Assembly (NCBI RefSeq): GCF_013359725.1
Contig: NZ_JABFMW010000009.1
Coordinates: forward strand, 1-64,000
DNA: 64,000 nucleotides
DNA from: Pseudarthrobacter sp. C4D7
Lineage (GTDB): Bacteria > Actinomycetota > Actinomycetes > Actinomycetales > Micrococcaceae
Direction: 5' to 3'
Within the stretch, counting starts at the first letter, position 1. Every line of letters begins with the position of its first letter. A model generated the notes under the pieces. The model saw only the letters and a list, made by a program, of their open reading frames with translations. It was not told the origin of the DNA and did not search any database. The position numbers and the translations under genes are program-made. Shown here one piece after another: positions 60,643-64,000 of the stretch.

Positions 60643-61740
60643 GTGAGCACCCAGACTGACCCGCCGCCCACCCGTGATGGGGAGGCCGCCGTCGTCGGTA
60701 AGCTTTCCACCCTGGACCGCTTCCTGCCGGTCTGGATCATCGCCGCCATGGCCCTGGGCCTGCTGCTGGGAAGCGTCATTCCGGGCCTGAACACCGCGCT
60801 CGAGGCAGTGAAGATCGGTGAAGTGTCCCTGCCGATCGCCGTCGGCCTCCTCGTGATGATGTATCCGGTCCTCGCAAAAGTCCGCTACGACCAGGCGCAC
60901 CGCGTGATCGGCGACCGCAAACTGATGATCACCTCCCTGGTGCTCAACTGGGTACTGGCGCCGGCATTCATGTTCGCCCTGGCGTGGATCTTCATCCCGG
61001 ACCTGCCCGAATACCGCACCGGCCTGATCATTGTGGGCCTGGCCCGCTGCATCGCCATGGTGATGATCTGGAACGATCTTGCGTGCGGCGACCGCGAAGC
61101 CGCGGCCGTGCTGGTGGCCATCAACTCCGTCTTCCAGGTCATCGCGTTCGGCGCCCTGGGCTGGTTCTACCTCCAGCTCCTGCCGTCCTGGCTGGGCCTG
61201 CCCACCACCAGCGCCGACTTCTCCTTCTGGGCCATCACCGGCTCCGTGCTGGTGTTCCTCGGGATCCCGCTGCTGGCCGGCTTCCTCACCCGCACCCTCG
61301 GCGAAAAGGCCAAAGGCCGCGACTGGTACGAAGGCACGTTCCTGCCCAGACTGGGCCCGTGGGCGCTGTACGGCCTGCTGTTCACCATCACCCTGCTGTT
61401 CGCCCTGCAGGGCAGCACCATCACCTCCCGCCCGCTCGACGTCGTCCGGATCGCCCTGCCGCTGCTGGCCTACTTCCTGGTGGTCTTCGGCGCCGGCATG
61501 GCCATCGGTAAAGGGCTGGGCCTGGGCTACGCCAAAACCACCACCCTGGCGTTCACCGCGGCAGGCAACAACTTCGAACTCGCCATCGCCGTCGCGATCG
61601 GCACCTTCGGTGTCACCTCAGGCCAGGCGCTGGCCGGCGTCGTCGGGCCCCTGATCGAAGTTCCCGTCCTGGTCGCGCTGGTTTACGCCGCCCTCTGGGC
61701 CCGCAAGCGCTACTTCACCCCGAGCCCGCTTTCCGTCTGA
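60643..61740 (+). CDS. acr3: arsenite efflux transporter ACR3
   Basis: A 365-residue transporter with ten membrane segments. The essential Cys of ACR3 carriers is Cys136 in GLARCIAMVMIWNDLACGDR (read around residues 132-151), with a second Cys at 148. It exports arsenite from the cell. The GTG start follows CACAGGAGTTCC; the upstream ATG at 60586 lies in the operator region and is unlikely. It is the first gene of acr3-arsC-flavoprotein. Confidence 0.95.
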   Translation: MSTQTDPPPTRDGEAAVVGKLSTLDRFLPVWIIAAMALGLLLGSVIPGLNTALEAVKIGEVSLPIAVGLLVMMYPVLAKVRYDQAHRVIGDRKLMITSLVLNWVLAPAFMFALAWIFIPDLPEYRTGLIIVGLARCIAMVMIWNDLACGDREAAAVLVAINSVFQVIAFGALGWFYLQLLPSWLGLPTTSADFSFWAITGSVLVFLGIPLLAGFLTRTLGEKAKGRDWYEGTFLPRLGPWALYGLLFTITLLFALQGSTITSRPLDVVRIALPLLAYFLVVFGAGMAIGKGLGLGYAKTTTLAFTAAGNNFELAIAVAIGTFGVTSGQALAGVVGPLIEVPVLVALVYAALWARKRYFTPSPLSV

Positions 61741-61765
61741 ACCCCAAAACCTTCAGGAGAAACCC

Positions 61766-62188
61766 ATGAGCACCGAAACCGGCAAGAAGCCCTCCGTCCT
61801 GTTCGTCTGCGTCCACAACGCCGGCCGCTCCCAGATGGCCGCCGCCTTCCTCACCACCCTCTCCAACGGCGCCATCGAGGTCCGCTCCGCCGGATCCGCC
61901 CCCGCCGACAAGGTCAACCCGGCCGCCGTCGAAGCCATGGCCGAACTCGGCATCGACATGTCCGCCGAGATCCCCAAGGTCCTCACCACCGAAGCCGTCA
62001 AGGAATCCGACGTCGTCATCACCATGGGCTGCGGCGATACCTGCCCCATCTTCCCGGGCAAGCGCTACGAGGACTGGGAACTCGAAGACCCGGCCGGCCA
62101 GGGCGTCGAGGCCGTCCGCCCGATCCGGGACGAGATCAAGACCCGCATCGAGGACCTCATCGCCTCCCTCGCCCCCGCGAACAAGTAA
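61766..62188 (+). CDS. arsC: arsenate reductase, low-molecular-weight phosphatase fold
   Basis: A 140-residue protein with the P-loop CVHNAGRS (Cys15, Arg21) and a second redox pair in MGCGDTCP (Cys89, Cys93). It reduces arsenate to arsenite, which ACR3 exports. In actinobacteria this class is usually coupled to thioredoxin or mycothiol/mycoredoxin; the spacing of the Cys pair points to the thioredoxin-like route, but this is not certain. It lies 25 bases after acr3 with an AGGAG site. Confidence 0.94.
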   Translation: MSTETGKKPSVLFVCVHNAGRSQMAAAFLTTLSNGAIEVRSAGSAPADKVNPAAVEAMAELGIDMSAEIPKVLTTEAVKESDVVITMGCGDTCPIFPGKRYEDWELEDPAGQGVEAVRPIRDEIKTRIEDLIASLAPANK

Positions 62189-62218
62189 CCAACCCCACCG
62201 GATGAAACAGAGGACACC

Positions 62219-63604
62219 ATGGCCGCACCCCATACCCTTCGCGTAGCTGTCATCGGAGCCGGGCCCATCGGCCTCGCCGCGGCGGCACACCTGCTGGAAC
62301 GCGGCCTGGAGCCGCTGATCCTCGAGGCCGGCCCGGCCGCGGCTGCCGCGATCGAACAGTGGCGCCACATCCGGTTGTTTTCCCCCTGGCAGTACAACAC
62401 CGACGCCGCCGCCGCACGCCTGCTCGCCGCAGCCGGCTGGGAATCGCCCGAGCCGTCCGCGCTGCCCACCGGGGGCGAACTGATCGACCAGTACCTCACC
62501 CCGCTCGCATCGCTGCCCGGGATCGCGTCCCGCCTGCACACCGGGGCCCGCGTCATCGCCGTAACCCGCCTCGGGATGGACAAGACCCACAGCCGGAACC
62601 GCGACACCACCCCGTTCGTGGTCCGGGTCGAGCACGCCGGCGGCGAAGTCCGCGACTACCAGGCCGCCGCCGTCATCGACGCCTCCGGAACCTGGTCCAC
62701 CCGGAACCCGCTCGGTACCTCCGGCCTGCCCGCCGTTGGCGAAGCAGCCGCCGCGGCCCACATCTCCTCGCCCCTCCCGGACGTCCTGGGACGGGACCGG
62801 GCAGCCTTCGCCGGCCGCACCGCCGTCGTCATCGGCGCGGGCCATTCCGCAGCCAACACGCTGATCAACCTCTCCGAACTGGCAGCCCAGGCCCCCGGAA
62901 CAAAGATCGTCTGGGCGATCCGCGGAGCTTCGGCGGCCAAGGTCTATGGCGGTGGCGACGCCGACGGTCTCGCCGCCCGCGGCCGGCTCGGCAGCAGGCT
63001 CCGCACCCTCGTGGAGGATGGCACGGTGGAACTGCACACGGGCTTCGGGATCGCGGCCCTCGCTACCGCCGGCGGCGCCGTCACCCTGACCTCCACTGAC
63101 GGCCGCACCCTGGGTGCCGACGTCGTAGTCCCGGCAACCGGGTTCCGGCCGAACCTGGACATGCTCCGGGAACTCCGGCTGGAACTGGACCCCGGCGTGG
63201 AAGCACCCCGCGGGCTCGGCCCGCTGATCGACCCCGAGTTCCACTCCTGCGGCACCGTCGAACCGCACGGTGCGAAGATGCTGGCCCACCCGGAGCAGGA
63301 CTTCTACATCGTGGGGATGAAGTCCTACGGCCGGGCTCCCACCTTCCTGCTGGCCACCGGCTACGAGCAGGTCCGCTCCGTCGCCGCGGCCCTCGCCGGA
63401 GACCGCGAAGCCGCCGACACCGTCCAGCTCGACCTCCCCGAAACCGGCGTCTGCTCCTCCGATATCGGCACCAGCTGCGACGTCCCGGCCCCGGCCACCG
63501 CGGGATTCGTGGCCGAAACCTCCGGCGGCTGCTGCAGCACGCCCGAACCCGTCCTCGTCGGATTCCCCACCGGCCTGGCGCACGGCCGCTCCGGCGGGAA
63601 CTGA
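62219..63604 (+). CDS. FAD/NAD(P)-dependent oxidoreductase of the ars operon (ArsO-like)
   Basis: A 461-residue flavoprotein. The FAD site is VIGAGPIGLAAAAHLLERG near residue 11, a second dinucleotide fold is VVIGAGHSAANTLINL, and VVPATGFRPN marks the C-terminal FAD contact. The final 60 residues carry Cys in VCSSD, TSCDV and SGGCCSTPEP, which may bind arsenicals. Similar proteins accompany acr3-arsC in actinobacteria; a role in handling organoarsenicals or thiol recycling is suspected. It ends the operon. Confidence 0.85.
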   Translation: MAAPHTLRVAVIGAGPIGLAAAAHLLERGLEPLILEAGPAAAAAIEQWRHIRLFSPWQYNTDAAAARLLAAAGWESPEPSALPTGGELIDQYLTPLASLPGIASRLHTGARVIAVTRLGMDKTHSRNRDTTPFVVRVEHAGGEVRDYQAAAVIDASGTWSTRNPLGTSGLPAVGEAAAAAHISSPLPDVLGRDRAAFAGRTAVVIGAGHSAANTLINLSELAAQAPGTKIVWAIRGASAAKVYGGGDADGLAARGRLGSRLRTLVEDGTVELHTGFGIAALATAGGAVTLTSTDGRTLGADVVVPATGFRPNLDMLRELRLELDPGVEAPRGLGPLIDPEFHSCGTVEPHGAKMLAHPEQDFYIVGMKSYGRAPTFLLATGYEQVRSVAAALAGDREAADTVQLDLPETGVCSSDIGTSCDVPAPATAGFVAETSGGCCSTPEPVLVGFPTGLAHGRSGGN

Positions 63605-63737
63605 CCGCCGTCGGGCATCAGCCAGCGCGGCAGGCGGCGGCGTAAAAAATTCGTCAATAAAACACCCCGCCGGCCCCGATCCCGCCCCTCCGGTCCTTTG
63701 ATGGAGGCATAGGCAGGCGCGATGGCAGGGAGGGCGG

Positions 63738-64000
63738 ATGCGCTGGGATGAGGAGCCGGAGGACCGCGGCAGGGTCAAGTTTGCCGCGTCCGCCGACGCC
63801 GTGGAGGGCTACGGCGGACGCGGGCTGAACGGCCGCGCCCTTCATCCGGTGGCGGGCTACACCTTCCCGGACCGGGACGGCGACCCGTGGTGGGTGATCT
63901 TCCAGCCCTGGCCGTCCCCCGGCACGCACCCGCACCGGATTCCCGGCGACATCCTGGCCTGCAACGACTCCTACGGCGACATGGTCCACGTCGTGGTGCT
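63738..64000 (+). CDS. hypothetical protein (partial, runs off the window)
   Basis: An ATG behind GGCAGGGAGGGCGG opens MRWDEEPEDRGRVKFAASAD, followed by RALHPVAGYTFPDRDGDPWW, VIFQPWPSPGTHPHRIPGD and ILACNDSYGDMVHVV; the frame is still open at the window edge after 87 codons. The composition is globular and well coded. The WWVIFQPWPSPG part resembles VWLVTYRPWPPGP in the last protein of the sigma-54 operon. No function is known. Confidence 0.55.
   Translation, partial: MRWDEEPEDRGRVKFAASADAVEGYGGRGLNGRALHPVAGYTFPDRDGDPWWVIFQPWPSPGTHPHRIPGDILACNDSYGDMVHVVV

Noticed and set aside
61715..63778. 687-residue frame antisense to arsC and the flavoprotein gene
   Set aside because: It crosses several well-supported genes and is Gly/Asp-rich without motifs.

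Overview
The window looks like chromosomal DNA of a high-GC Gram-positive bacterium of the Micrococcaceae, most likely Arthrobacter or Pseudarthrobacter. The basis is the GC-rich codon use, the actinobacterial paa and ars operon layouts, a SARP-type regulator, an LPXTG-like surface protein and the intergenic repeat families. No rRNA, tRNA or CRISPR array was recognised. The left edge (1-1608) is the end of a prophage or prophage remnant. It is followed by an SGNH hydrolase, an unknown protein and a metallo-beta-lactamase-fold enzyme.

4.9-18.4 kb is an exopolysaccharide cluster of visibly lower GC, all on the + strand with many overlapping start and stop codons. It encodes a Wzz/BY-kinase co-polymerase, an NAD-dependent sugar epimerase, a two-domain glycosyltransferase, a Wzy-like polymerase, a Wzx-like flippase, a GT4 glycosyltransferase, an acyltransferase, an initiating polyprenyl-phosphate sugar transferase, UDP-glucose dehydrogenase and a DUF4012 protein. 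A surface protein with three LANTG motifs, a VanZ-like protein and galU follow.

20.9-25.9 kb is the phenylacetyl-CoA epoxidase operon paaABCDE plus a PaaG-like isomerase, read leftward from a promoter region with a PaaR-like operator. 26.2-29.4 kb holds a PAP2 phosphatase, a DedA protein and a two-component system.

29.8-41 kb is the most unusual part. It carries an RNA polymerase sigma-54 factor with the RpoN box, an enhancer-binding protein with an intact GAFTGA loop, and a seven-gene operon preceded by a near-consensus -24/-12 promoter. About 100 bp upstream of that promoter lie two 16-bp palindromes spaced two helical turns apart. Sigma-54 is generally regarded as absent from Actinobacteria, so this appears to be a self-contained sigma-54 regulon. 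Its operon encodes two paralogous glycine-rich proteins, an HExxH protein, an Ig-like protein, a PLP-dependent enzyme, an amidohydrolase-like protein and one unknown. The function is unknown. A SARP regulator sits next to it.

41-50.5 kb is ordinary chromosome: an AbiEi-type protein, an HTH regulator divergent from two aldo-keto reductases and an SDR, a methionine aminopeptidase and an ABC exporter. 50.8-57.7 kb is a decayed mobile region with serine-recombinase fragments, a frameshifted IS110-family transposase, inverted copies of an IS-end-like sequence and several orphan small genes. 57.7-63.6 kb has a GNAT acetyltransferase and an arsenic resistance locus (arsA; arsR divergent from acr3-arsC-flavoprotein). 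The window ends inside a hypothetical gene.

A roughly 100-bp imperfect palindrome recurs in five intergenic gaps between 25.9 and 43.5 kb.
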